Assembly (NCBI GenBank): GCA_040904405.1
Contig: JBBDTK010000137.1
Coordinates: 1 to 16,710, forward strand
Direction of reading: 5' to 3'
DNA from: VRUE01 sp040904405
GTDB taxonomy: Bacteria > Actinomycetota > Thermoleophilia > Solirubrobacterales > 70-9
DNA: 16,710 bases
The translations under genes were made by a program, and so were the position numbers. The notes beneath the pieces were generated by a model. The model was not told where the DNA came from. It ran no database searches and saw only the letters and a program-made list of their open reading frames with translations. Within the stretch, counting starts at the first letter, position 1; each line of letters opens with the position of its first letter. Shown here piece after piece: positions 1-6,882 of this stretch.

Positions 1-18
1 CCCGATTCTAGAATCGGG
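1..18. repeat. Perfect 18-bp palindrome just before murE
   Basis: The sequence CCCGATTCTAGAATCGGG equals its own reverse complement over all 18 bases and ends two bases before the murE start codon. It contains a near-consensus -10 box (TAGAAT, 9-14) and, by symmetry, the same box on the other strand (5-10). It could be an operator for a dimeric regulator overlapping a promoter, or a chance palindrome. The window edge hides what lies upstream, so the symmetry may extend further. Confidence 0.6.
9..14 (+). promoter_or_regulatory. Candidate -10 box for a leaderless murE transcript
   Basis: TAGAAT matches TATAAT at five of six positions and ends six bases before the GTG start. Transcription would therefore begin at about the first base of the start codon. 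No clear Shine-Dalgarno is present, only a CGGGG run at 15-19 that is too close to the start. The -35 region would lie outside the window, so this promoter cannot be fully judged. Confidence 0.4.
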
Positions 19-20
19 GC

Positions 21-1586
21 GTGAGATTGGATCAGCTTGTCGCGGTAGCTGGCGGGGCGCGGGTCGTGGGGGACGGCTCCGTCGTGGTTGGCGGCCTGGC
101 CTACGACAGCCGTCGGGTTGATTCGGGGAGCTTGTTCTTCTGCGTGCCGGGGGAGAAGGTGGATGGGCATGAGTTCGCGGGGGCCGCCATCGAGGCTGGG
201 GCCGTCGGGCTCGTCGTCGAGCGTGGGCGGGAGAACCGGCTTGCCGAGTCGGGGGTGCCCTTGGTCGTTGTCGAGGACGCGCGGGCCGCGATGGCGCCGA
301 TCGCTGCGCGGTTTCACCGGGATCCGAGTCGCGAGCTGGGGCTGGTCGGGGTCACCGGGACCAACGGCAAGACGACCACCGCGTTTCTGGTTCGGGAGAT
401 CCTCGGGGCAGTCGGGAGGCAGTGCGGGTTGCTGGGGACCGTGAAGCAGGTCGTCGGTGGGGTGGAGGAGGAGGTCGAGCGGACCACGCCGGAGGCGATC
501 GACCTGCAGGCGACGCTGCGGCGGATGGCGGACGCCGGCGACGAGGCCTGCGCGATGGAGGTCTCCTCGCACGCGCTGGCGCTGCACCGTTGCGACGCGA
601 TCGAGTTCGACGTGGCGCTGTTCACCAACCTGACCCAGGACCACCTCGACTTCCACGCCGACATGGAGGACTACTTCCAGGCAAAGCGGTTGCTTTTCGA
701 TCTGGGTCCGGGCATGGCGATAGTCAACGTCGACGACCCATACGGCAAGCGTCTGGCCATCGACCTCGAGAAAGCCATGGGCTCGCGCTGCCTCACGTAT
801 TCCTCAGAAGACAACGAAGCGCACATCGTTGCGACTGAAATCGTCCTCGAGCCGACCGGCGCAGAGTTCCTCGTGACTCAGCCACTGGGCGGCCTCAAAA
901 CCTCCTCCGGCGCCATTCATTACCCACCGGCCGGGGTTGTGCGTACTCGGCTGCCGGGTCATTTCAATGTCTCGAATGCATTGGCTGCGTTTGCGGCCGC
1001 GGTCTCCATGGGGGTGGAGCCGGATGCCGCCGCGGCCGGCCTGGAACAGGCCACACCACCGCCCGGGCGCCTTGAGCCCATCGACGAGGGGCAGGGCTTC
1101 GCCGTCCTGGTCGACTACGCGCACACGCCGGACTCGCTGGAGAACGTGCTGCGGGCGGCGCGGGGGGTGACCGAGGGCAGGGTGATCGCCGTCTTCGGCG
1201 CCGGCGGCGACCGCGACCGGGGCAAGCGGCCGTTGATGGGTCGCGCGGGGGTGGCGCTCTCCGATCTCGCTGTGGTCACCTCCGACAATCCGCGCTCCGA
1301 GTATCCCGACGTGATCGTGGCCGAAGTGGCGGAGGGCGCGGAGGGCGGCGGCGCGGTCGAGCTCGAGGTCGACCGGCGCGCCGCGATCGCGCTGGCTCTC
1401 GGCGAAGCGAGGCCGGGCGACACGGTTGTGATCGCCGGCAAGGGGCACGAGCAGGGCCAGGAGTTCGAGGACGGGCGCAAGCTGCCCTTCGACGACCGCG
1501 AGGTCGCCCGCGAGGAGCTGCGCAAGCTTGCCGGCGAAGGCCGGCTGCTGGGCGAATGGCAGCCGCCGCCGGGGGAGTCGACATGA
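21..1586 (+). CDS. murE: UDP-MurNAc-tripeptide synthetase, probably meso-DAP adding
   Basis: This cytoplasmic ligase adds the third amino acid to UDP-MurNAc-L-Ala-D-Glu using ATP. The 521-residue protein has the full Mur ligase layout. The N-terminal UDP-binding domain has YDSRRV near 28-33. The central ATPase domain has the P-loop GVTGTNGKTTT at 110-120, TTPEAIDLQ at 155-163 and MEVSSHAL at 179-186. The C-terminal domain has DYAHTPDSLENVL at 365-377. The DNPR box at 422-425 is the known marker of meso-diaminopimelate specificity; L-lysine enzymes differ there. The GTG start lies next to the palindrome and lacks a good ribosome site. The stop overlaps murF by ATGA. The stretch around residues 224-325 has more A/T-ending codons than the rest of the gene. 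Function is sure; substrate is inferred from the box. Confidence 0.96.
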   Translation: MRLDQLVAVAGGARVVGDGSVVVGGLAYDSRRVDSGSLFFCVPGEKVDGHEFAGAAIEAGAVGLVVERGRENRLAESGVPLVVVEDARAAMAPIAARFHRDPSRELGLVGVTGTNGKTTTAFLVREILGAVGRQCGLLGTVKQVVGGVEEEVERTTPEAIDLQATLRRMADAGDEACAMEVSSHALALHRCDAIEFDVALFTNLTQDHLDFHADMEDYFQAKRLLFDLGPGMAIVNVDDPYGKRLAIDLEKAMGSRCLTYSSEDNEAHIVATEIVLEPTGAEFLVTQPLGGLKTSSGAIHYPPAGVVRTRLPGHFNVSNALAAFAAAVSMGVEPDAAAAGLEQATPPPGRLEPIDEGQGFAVLVDYAHTPDSLENVLRAARGVTEGRVIAVFGAGGDRDRGKRPLMGRAGVALSDLAVVTSDNPRSEYPDVIVAEVAEGAEGGGAVELEVDRRAAIALALGEARPGDTVVIAGKGHEQGQEFEDGRKLPFDDREVAREELRKLAGEGRLLGEWQPPPGEST

Positions 1587-2992
1587 ACCTCACCCCTGAG
1601 CGAATCGCGGCGGCGATCGGGGCGGAGAGCGTCGTTCGCGGCGGCGAGGGTTCGCCGGCTCGCGCCACGATCGATTCCCGCCAGTCGGGCCCCGGCGCCC
1701 TCTTCTTCGGCCTGGGCGGCACCCGGGTCGACGGCAGCGAGTTCGCCGGCGCGGCGATCGCCGCCGGCGCCTGGGGGGTCGTCATCCCCTCCGAGGCGCG
1801 GTCGAGACTGGCATCGGACAGCGGCGGCGACCTCGACCGCGCGCGCGAGGATGACCTCGGCGAGGCCTGGGTTTTCGCGGTCGAGGACCCGCTCGCCGCG
1901 CTGGGGGCGCTGGCGCAAGCCTGGCGCCGCGAGCTCGGCGTGCCGGTCGTCGGGATCACCGGCTCGGTCGGCAAGACCTCGGTCAAGGACATCGCGCGGG
2001 CGCTGCTGCCCGGCCGCGTGCACGCCAACCGCGAGAACCTCAACACCGAGATCGGCCTGCCGCTGACCGTGCTCGAGGCTCCCGCGGAGACCGAGCTGCT
2101 GGTGCTGGAGATGGCGATGCGGGGCGCCGGCCAGATCGCCGAGCTGGCGAGGATCGCCGAGCCGCGGGTCGCCGTGATCACCAACGTCGGCCCGGTCCAC
2201 GTCGAGCTGCTCGGCTCGGTCGAGGCGATCGCCGCGGCGAAGGCCGAGCTTCTGGCGGCGCTGCCGGAGGACGGGACCGCGGTCGTCCCGGCCGAGGCGG
2301 GCGAGCTCGAGCCTCACCTGGCGACGGCGCCGCGAGTGCTCCGCTTCGGCCCCGGCGGCGACGTCGACGCGGTCGAGCAGCGGGTCGAGGAGGGCGTGAC
2401 CGAGGCGCTGGTCGCCGCGCCCGGCGGCGAGGCCCGCTTCCGCTTTCCCTTCGCCGAGCGCCACAACCTGACCAACGCCCTGGCCGCGATCGCGGCCGGC
2501 GTCGCCCTCGGCGCGCCGCTCGAGCAGATGGCCGACCGCGCTGCGAGCATAGGCTTCTCCAGCTTCCGGGGCGAGCGCCTCGAGCTTGGAGACGGGATTG
2601 TCCTGGTGAACGATTGCTACAACGCCAACCCGGTGTCGATGCGCGCGGCGCTGGACCACCTTGCCACGATGGCGGGCGCGCGGCGGATCGCCGTCCTCGG
2701 CGAGATGGCGGAGCTGGGCCCGGAGGCCGCCGCCTACCACCGCGAGATCGGCGAGCATGCGCGCGCCGCCGGCGTCGACCTGGTGGTCGGGGTCGGGCAG
2801 CCGGCCCGCGAGTACGCGCCCGACGAGCTGGTCGGCGACCCGGCCGAGGCGGCCGAGCTGCTCGCCGCCCAGCTCGAGCCCGGCGACGCGATCCTGGTCA
2901 AGGGCTCGCGCTCGGCCGGCCTCGAGGCGGTTGCCGAATTGATGCAGGGAGAAACGGCCCCCGGGCACGGGAGCAGAGGAGGCCGCGCTTAA
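1583..2992 (+). CDS. murF: UDP-MurNAc-tripeptide:D-Ala-D-Ala ligase
   Basis: MurF joins D-alanyl-D-alanine to UDP-MurNAc-tripeptide, finishing the cytoplasmic pentapeptide precursor. The product has 469 residues. Visible motifs are DSR near 31-33, the P-loop GITGSVGKTS at 124-133, the ENLNTEIGLP strand at 151-160, HNLTNA at 294-299, DCYNANP at 344-350, VLGEMAELG at 371-379 and KGSR at 440-443. The second of these is the MurF form of the P-loop (GSxGKT), which separates it from MurC, MurD and MurE. I chose the ATG at 1583 because it has GGGGGAG at 1571-1577 with a six-base spacer and overlaps the murE stop as ATGA. An in-frame ATG at 1556 would add nine residues inside murE and has no such support. 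Confidence 0.96.
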   Translation: MNLTPERIAAAIGAESVVRGGEGSPARATIDSRQSGPGALFFGLGGTRVDGSEFAGAAIAAGAWGVVIPSEARSRLASDSGGDLDRAREDDLGEAWVFAVEDPLAALGALAQAWRRELGVPVVGITGSVGKTSVKDIARALLPGRVHANRENLNTEIGLPLTVLEAPAETELLVLEMAMRGAGQIAELARIAEPRVAVITNVGPVHVELLGSVEAIAAAKAELLAALPEDGTAVVPAEAGELEPHLATAPRVLRFGPGGDVDAVEQRVEEGVTEALVAAPGGEARFRFPFAERHNLTNALAAIAAGVALGAPLEQMADRAASIGFSSFRGERLELGDGIVLVNDCYNANPVSMRAALDHLATMAGARRIAVLGEMAELGPEAAAYHREIGEHARAAGVDLVVGVGQPAREYAPDELVGDPAEAAELLAAQLEPGDAILVKGSRSAGLEAVAELMQGETAPGHGSRGGRA

Positions 2993-2994
2993 TC

Positions 2995-3969
2995 ATGGGC
3001 GAGGTGCTGATCGCGGGGATGGCGGCGATGCTGATCTGCATCTTCCTCGGGCCGAAGTTCATCGAGTACCTGCGGGTGAAGGAGTTCGGCCAGCACATCC
3101 GCGAGGACGGGCCGCAGGAGCACCACGCCAAGGCCGGCACGCCGACGATGGGCGGCCTGATCGTCTTTGCCGCGATCACCGTCCCCTACCTCGTCCTCTC
3201 CGACCTCGACGCCCAGAGCCTCGCCGTCTTCGGCGTCGCGCTCGGCTGCGCCACGCTCGGCTTCGCCGACGACTTCACCAAGATCGTCAAACGCCGCTCG
3301 CTCGGCCTCTCGGCGCGCTGGAAGCTGCTCGCCCAGCTCTTCCTCGCGCTCGGCCTCTGGTGGGTGGCGCGGCATGAGGTCGGGCTCGAGCCGACGCTCT
3401 TCTTCCGCATCGGCGAAGCCAGCATCGACCTCGGCCCGGTCCTCTACTTCGTCCTCGTCTTCCTCGTCATCGCCGGCACCTCCAACGGCGTCAACCTGAC
3501 CGACGGCCTCGACGGCCTCGCCGCCGGCTGCTGCGCGATCGTCCTGCTCGCCTACACCGCGATCGCCTTCGTCACCAACGAGCAGCAGAACCTGGCGCTG
3601 CTCTCGGCCTGCCTGGTCGGCGCCTGCGTCGGCTTCCTCTGGTTCAACGCCTTCCCCGCCTCGATCTTCATGGGGGACACCGGCTCGCTCGGCCTCGGCG
3701 GCGCGATCGGCGCGCTGGCGGTGATGACCCAGACCGAGGTGCTGCTGATCATCATCGGCGGCATCTTCGTGATCGAGGCGCTCTCGGTGGCGGTCCAGGT
3801 CTTCTCCTTCAAGGCCTTCCGCCGCCGCGTCCTGCTGATGGCGCCGCTGCACCACCACTTCGAGATGATGGCCTGGTCGGAGACCAAGATAATGCTGCGC
3901 TTCTGGATCATCGCCGCTGTCTGCTCGGGGATCGGGTTCACGCTGTACCAGCAGTCGATTGGGCGGTAG
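2995..3969 (+). CDS. mraY: Phospho-MurNAc-pentapeptide transferase (lipid I synthase)
   Basis: MraY is an integral membrane enzyme that moves phospho-MurNAc-pentapeptide from UDP to undecaprenyl phosphate, making lipid I. The 324-residue product is strongly hydrophobic with many membrane spans. It carries HHAKAGTPTMGG at 43-54, the Asp pair in ADDFTK at 91-96, NLTDGLDGLA at 167-176, MGDTGSLGLGG at 226-236 and the histidine-rich APLHHHFE at 283-290. These are the Mg2+-binding and active-site landmarks of the family. The ATG start is three bases after the murF stop. AGGAGG at 2977-2982 gives a spacer of 12 bases, slightly long. Upstream in-frame codons run into murF and do not look like MraY. 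The gene is followed by an unusual 160-base gap. Confidence 0.96.
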   Translation: MGEVLIAGMAAMLICIFLGPKFIEYLRVKEFGQHIREDGPQEHHAKAGTPTMGGLIVFAAITVPYLVLSDLDAQSLAVFGVALGCATLGFADDFTKIVKRRSLGLSARWKLLAQLFLALGLWWVARHEVGLEPTLFFRIGEASIDLGPVLYFVLVFLVIAGTSNGVNLTDGLDGLAAGCCAIVLLAYTAIAFVTNEQQNLALLSACLVGACVGFLWFNAFPASIFMGDTGSLGLGGAIGALAVMTQTEVLLIIIGGIFVIEALSVAVQVFSFKAFRRRVLLMAPLHHHFEMMAWSETKIMLRFWIIAAVCSGIGFTLYQQSIGR

Positions 3970-3973
3970 GGGC

Positions 3974-4090
3974 GGCGGGCCGCGGGGCATCGCCTCCCGC
4001 TCAACTTTTTCCGAAGACAGGGGGCGGTCATCCGTGGATCGTCGCGCGGAAAAAGTACAAGCCGCGGGAGGCGGCGCCCCGCGGCCCGCC
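3974..4090. repeat. Long imperfect hairpin filling the mraY-murD gap
   Basis: The two ends of this gap are inverted copies. Bases 3974-3988 pair with 4076-4090 without mismatch (15 bp), 3991-4000 with 4064-4073 (10 bp) and 4004-4013 with 4047-4056 (10 bp). They are separated by a 2-by-2 mismatch and a 3-by-7 internal loop. The terminal loop (4014-4046) holds a small ATCC-GT-GGAT hairpin. The inner arms carry A/T runs (CTTTTTCC and GGAAAAAG), odd against the GC-rich background. No T-tract follows, so it is not a standard intrinsic terminator. It could be an RNA processing or attenuation structure, or a dispersed palindromic element. The frame of murD stays open through it, but the translation does not look like protein. 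Confidence 0.8.
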
Positions 4091-4129
4091 GGTGTAGCGC
4101 ACAGGGTCGACTGGCGCGAGCGCGAATCT

Positions 4130-5569
4130 ATGCCTGAGATGAGTGCGCCGCCGCCCCCCAAGCTACGCCCGGAGCTGCCCGGGGGTCCGTACCTGGTCGT
4201 GGGGCTGGCGCGGTCGGGGCAGGCGGCGGCGCGGTTGCTGGCCGGGCGGGGGGAGGCGGTTGTCGGGGTCGATTCGGGGCATCCCGAGGGGGCGGCAGGT
4301 CTGGCCGCCGCCGGCGTCGAAGTTGTCCTGGATACGGATGGAGTGGCTCAGCTGGACGGCGTGCGAACGGTGGTCAAGAGCCCGGGCGTGCCCCGGGAGG
4401 CGCCGGCGATCGCCGCTGCGCTGGAGCGCGAGGTGGACGTGATCGGTGAGTTGGAGCTGGCCTGGCGGGCGATCCCGAACCGCTTCCTCGCCGTCACCGG
4501 CACCAACGGCAAGACGACGACGGTCGAACTGCTCGGCCACCTCTACCGCACCGCGGGCGAGCCGGTCGCGGTCGCCGGCAACGTCGGCACGCCGCTCTCC
4601 TCGCTCGCCAGCGAGATCGACCCGGGCGCGACCGTCGTCTGCGAGGCCTCCAGCTTCCAGCTCGAGGACACCGTCGCCTTCGCGCCCGAGTGCGCGGTCT
4701 TCCTCAACCTCGCTCCCGATCACCTCGATCGCCACGCCGACCTCGACGCCTACCTGGAGGCGAAGCTGCGGATCTTCGCCAACCAGGGCAACGACGACGC
4801 AGCCGTCTACAACGCCGACGAGCCCGCCCTGGCCGGGGTCGACCTCGGCGGCTGCGCCCGCCGCGTCGCCTTCTCGACATCGATGCCCTCGCCCTCCCGT
4901 GCCCGCGATGAGTCAGACCGTGACGAGGTTGCGTCCGGGCGAGAGATGCGACCCCACGGTGATGTCTGGCTTCATCAGGGGACGATCTTCCATCGCGGCG
5001 AGCCGCTGCTGGCCGTCGCCGAGCTGGGCCTGCTCGGCGAGCACAACGCCGCCAACGCGATGGCCGCCGCCGCCGCGGCGCTCTCGATGGGCCTCGATCG
5101 CGACGCCGTGCGCGAGGGGCTGCGCGGCTTCGCCGGGGTGCCCCACCGCCTGGAGCCGGTCGCGGAGATCGGCGGGGTGCGCTTCGTCAACGACTCGAAG
5201 GCGACCAACGTCGCCTCGGCGGTCGTCGGCCTTGGTGCTTTCGAGGGCCGCGTCCACGCGATCCTCGGCGGCAGCGATAAGGGCGAGCCGTTCGCGCCGC
5301 TGGTCGAGCCGCTGAGCGAGCACTGCGCCGCCTGCTACCCGATCGGCGCCACCGCCGATCGGCTAGCCACCGAGCTGGCGCCTGCCATCGTGCGGGGGGT
5401 CGAGCTGCACCGTTGCGCCGACCTCGAACAGGCGGTGCACGAGGCTGCCGCCGCGGCGCGCCCCGGCGAGGTCGTCCTGCTCTCACCCGCCTGTGCCAGC
5501 TTCGATCAGTTCGACGACTTCGAACAGCGGGGCGATCGCTTCCGCGAGATCGTGCGGGGCCTCGGGTGA
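4130..5569 (+). CDS. murD: UDP-MurNAc-L-alanine:D-glutamate ligase
   Basis: MurD adds D-glutamate to UDP-MurNAc-L-Ala in the cytoplasm. The 479-residue product opens with a Rossmann-like UDP-binding domain (YLVVGLARSGQAAARLL at 21-37). It then has the P-loop VTGTNGKTTT at 122-131, NVGTPL at 151-156, EASSFQLE at 172-179, LNLAPDHLDRH at 192-202, HNAANA at 305-310, NDSKATN at 354-360 and the C-terminal LLSPACASFDQF at 450-461. Residues 250-280 form a charged, variable insert. The start is uncertain. ATG 4130 and ATG 4139 are both plausible, neither has a good ribosome site, and the frame is open back to 3959. I prefer 4130 since the conserved fold begins soon after. The stop overlaps ftsW by GTGA. 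Confidence 0.95.
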   Translation: MPEMSAPPPPKLRPELPGGPYLVVGLARSGQAAARLLAGRGEAVVGVDSGHPEGAAGLAAAGVEVVLDTDGVAQLDGVRTVVKSPGVPREAPAIAAALEREVDVIGELELAWRAIPNRFLAVTGTNGKTTTVELLGHLYRTAGEPVAVAGNVGTPLSSLASEIDPGATVVCEASSFQLEDTVAFAPECAVFLNLAPDHLDRHADLDAYLEAKLRIFANQGNDDAAVYNADEPALAGVDLGGCARRVAFSTSMPSPSRARDESDRDEVASGREMRPHGDVWLHQGTIFHRGEPLLAVAELGLLGEHNAANAMAAAAAALSMGLDRDAVREGLRGFAGVPHRLEPVAEIGGVRFVNDSKATNVASAVVGLGAFEGRVHAILGGSDKGEPFAPLVEPLSEHCAACYPIGATADRLATELAPAIVRGVELHRCADLEQAVHEAAAAARPGEVVLLSPACASFDQFDDFEQRGDRFREIVRGLG

Positions 5570-6882
5570 GTGCGCGCGGGATCTCACTTCGTCTGCCCGG
5601 CAGCGGGGGCAAGAAGAAGAAAAAGCGCCGTGCCAACCCGCCGGCCGAGTACAACATGCTGCTGACGGCGACGCTCTGCCTGCTCGCCTTCGGCGCGGTG
5701 ATGGTCTTCTCGGCCAGCTCGACCACCCGCGTGCTCAGCGACGGCGGCCTCTCCGACAGCGCCTTCTACCTGAAGCGGACGCTGCTCTTCGGCGCCGCGG
5801 GCCTGCTGGTCATGCACCTCACCGCCCGCCACGGCCTGCAGCTCTTCCGCCGCCTGACGCCGGCGATCCTCGGCGTCTCGCTCTTGCTTCTGGTCGCGGT
5901 GCTCTTCGCCGGCACCACGGTCAACGGCTCCAGCCGCTGGCTCGGCTCCGGCTTCCTCCAGATCCAGCCCTCCGAGCTGGCCAAGGTGGCGCTGATCCTC
6001 TACGCCGCCGACCTGCTCGCCCGCAAGCCGAAGCGGGTGCGCTCGCTGGAGGGCCTGATGCCCTTCCTGCTGGTCGTCGGCGTCGCCTCGCTGCTGATCG
6101 TCGCCGAGCCCGACCTCGGCACGGCGATGGTCGTCTCGCTGGCGGTCGCGGTGACCCTGGTCGCCGCCGGGGCGCGGATCCGCGACCTCGCCCTGATCGG
6201 GCTGGCGCTCGGCTTCTTCGCCCTCCTGATGACGGTGGTCGAGCCCTACCGGATGGCCCGCTTGACCGGCTTCCTCAACCCCGGCGCCGACGCCACCGGG
6301 GCCGGCTTCCAGGCGGCGCAGGCGAAGATCGCGCTCGGCTCCGGCGGCCTGCTCGGGGTCGGGATCGGCAACGGCGTGCAGAAGGCCTTCTACCTGCCCG
6401 AGGCCCACACCGACATGATCTCGGCGGTGATCGGCGAGGAGCTCGGCCTGGTCGGCGTGCTTGGCGTGGTCGGCCTCTTCTCGCTCTTCGGCTACGCCGG
6501 CCTGCAGGTGGCGAGGAAAGCCAGGGACGCATACGGCAAGCTGCTCGTCGCCGGCCTGACCTCGATGGTCCTGGTCCAGGCGACGGTCAACCTCTTCGCG
6601 GTGATGGGGCTGGCGCCGCTGACCGGGGTGCCGCTGCCGTTCGTCTCCTACGGCAACAGCAGCCTGATGGCCTCGCTGTTCGCGGTGGGGCTGATCCTCA
6701 ACGTCGCCCGCGGGGGGACCGCCCGCGCTGGCAAACTGCGGGTCGTCGAGGGTGGGCGGGCGCCTGCCCGCGGAAGGAGTCGATCGAGCGGTGCCAGCAA
6801 ACGCAAGAGTGGTGGTGGCGGCCGGGGGAACGGCCGGTCACGTCGTGCCGGCAATGGCGGTCGCCGACGAGCTTCGGGCTAG
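5566..6882 (+). CDS. ftsW: SEDS peptidoglycan glycosyltransferase of the divisome
   Basis: FtsW is the septal SEDS-family glycosyltransferase that polymerises lipid II together with a class B PBP. The 438-residue product begins with a cytoplasmic tail containing a KKKKKRR cluster at 16-22, followed by about ten membrane segments from residue 31. Family motifs are NGSSRWLG at 120-127, QPSELAK at 134-140, EPDLGTA at 181-187, PEAHTDMISAVIGEELG at 278-294 (including the conserved Asp283) and PLTGVPLPFVSYGNSS at 351-366. A glycine, serine and arginine-rich tail follows residue 382. The GTG start overlaps the murD stop. The final 92 bases are shared with murG in another frame. FtsW rather than RodA is favoured by position in the mur cluster. 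SYGNSS instead of the usual SYGGSS is a minor variant. Confidence 0.93.
   Translation: MSARGISLRLPGSGGKKKKKRRANPPAEYNMLLTATLCLLAFGAVMVFSASSTTRVLSDGGLSDSAFYLKRTLLFGAAGLLVMHLTARHGLQLFRRLTPAILGVSLLLLVAVLFAGTTVNGSSRWLGSGFLQIQPSELAKVALILYAADLLARKPKRVRSLEGLMPFLLVVGVASLLIVAEPDLGTAMVVSLAVAVTLVAAGARIRDLALIGLALGFFALLMTVVEPYRMARLTGFLNPGADATGAGFQAAQAKIALGSGGLLGVGIGNGVQKAFYLPEAHTDMISAVIGEELGLVGVLGVVGLFSLFGYAGLQVARKARDAYGKLLVAGLTSMVLVQATVNLFAVMGLAPLTGVPLPFVSYGNSSLMASLFAVGLILNVARGGTARAGKLRVVEGGRAPARGRSRSSGASKRKSGGGGRGNGRSRRAGNGGRRRASG
6772..6779 (+). promoter_or_regulatory. Strong ribosome binding site for murG inside ftsW
   Basis: GGAAGGAG lies 11 bases before the GTG at 6791 and is one of the better Shine-Dalgarno matches in the window. 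It supports the 6791 start over the in-frame GTG at 6752. It lies within the 3' end of ftsW, so translation of murG begins while ribosomes are still finishing ftsW. Confidence 0.7.

Noticed and set aside
1115..2968. A 617-codon open frame on the minus strand opposite murE and murF
   Set aside because: It lies antisense to two certain genes, and its translation is low-complexity, rich in Arg, Gly, Asp and Ala. Long antisense frames are normal in DNA this GC-rich.
2614..2994. Upstream extension of the mraY frame into murF
   Set aside because: The added residues are Arg/Gly-rich and unlike any MraY. The proper N-terminus starts at ATG 2995 after AGGAGG.
3974..4090. A classical Rho-independent terminator after mraY
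   Set aside because: The hairpin is long and split by internal loops, no T-tract follows, and termination here would cut off essential genes downstream unless another promoter exists.
3959..4129. Upstream extension of the murD frame through the hairpin
   Set aside because: MurD homology starts after 4130, and the extension translates the inverted repeat, with no resemblance to a protein domain.
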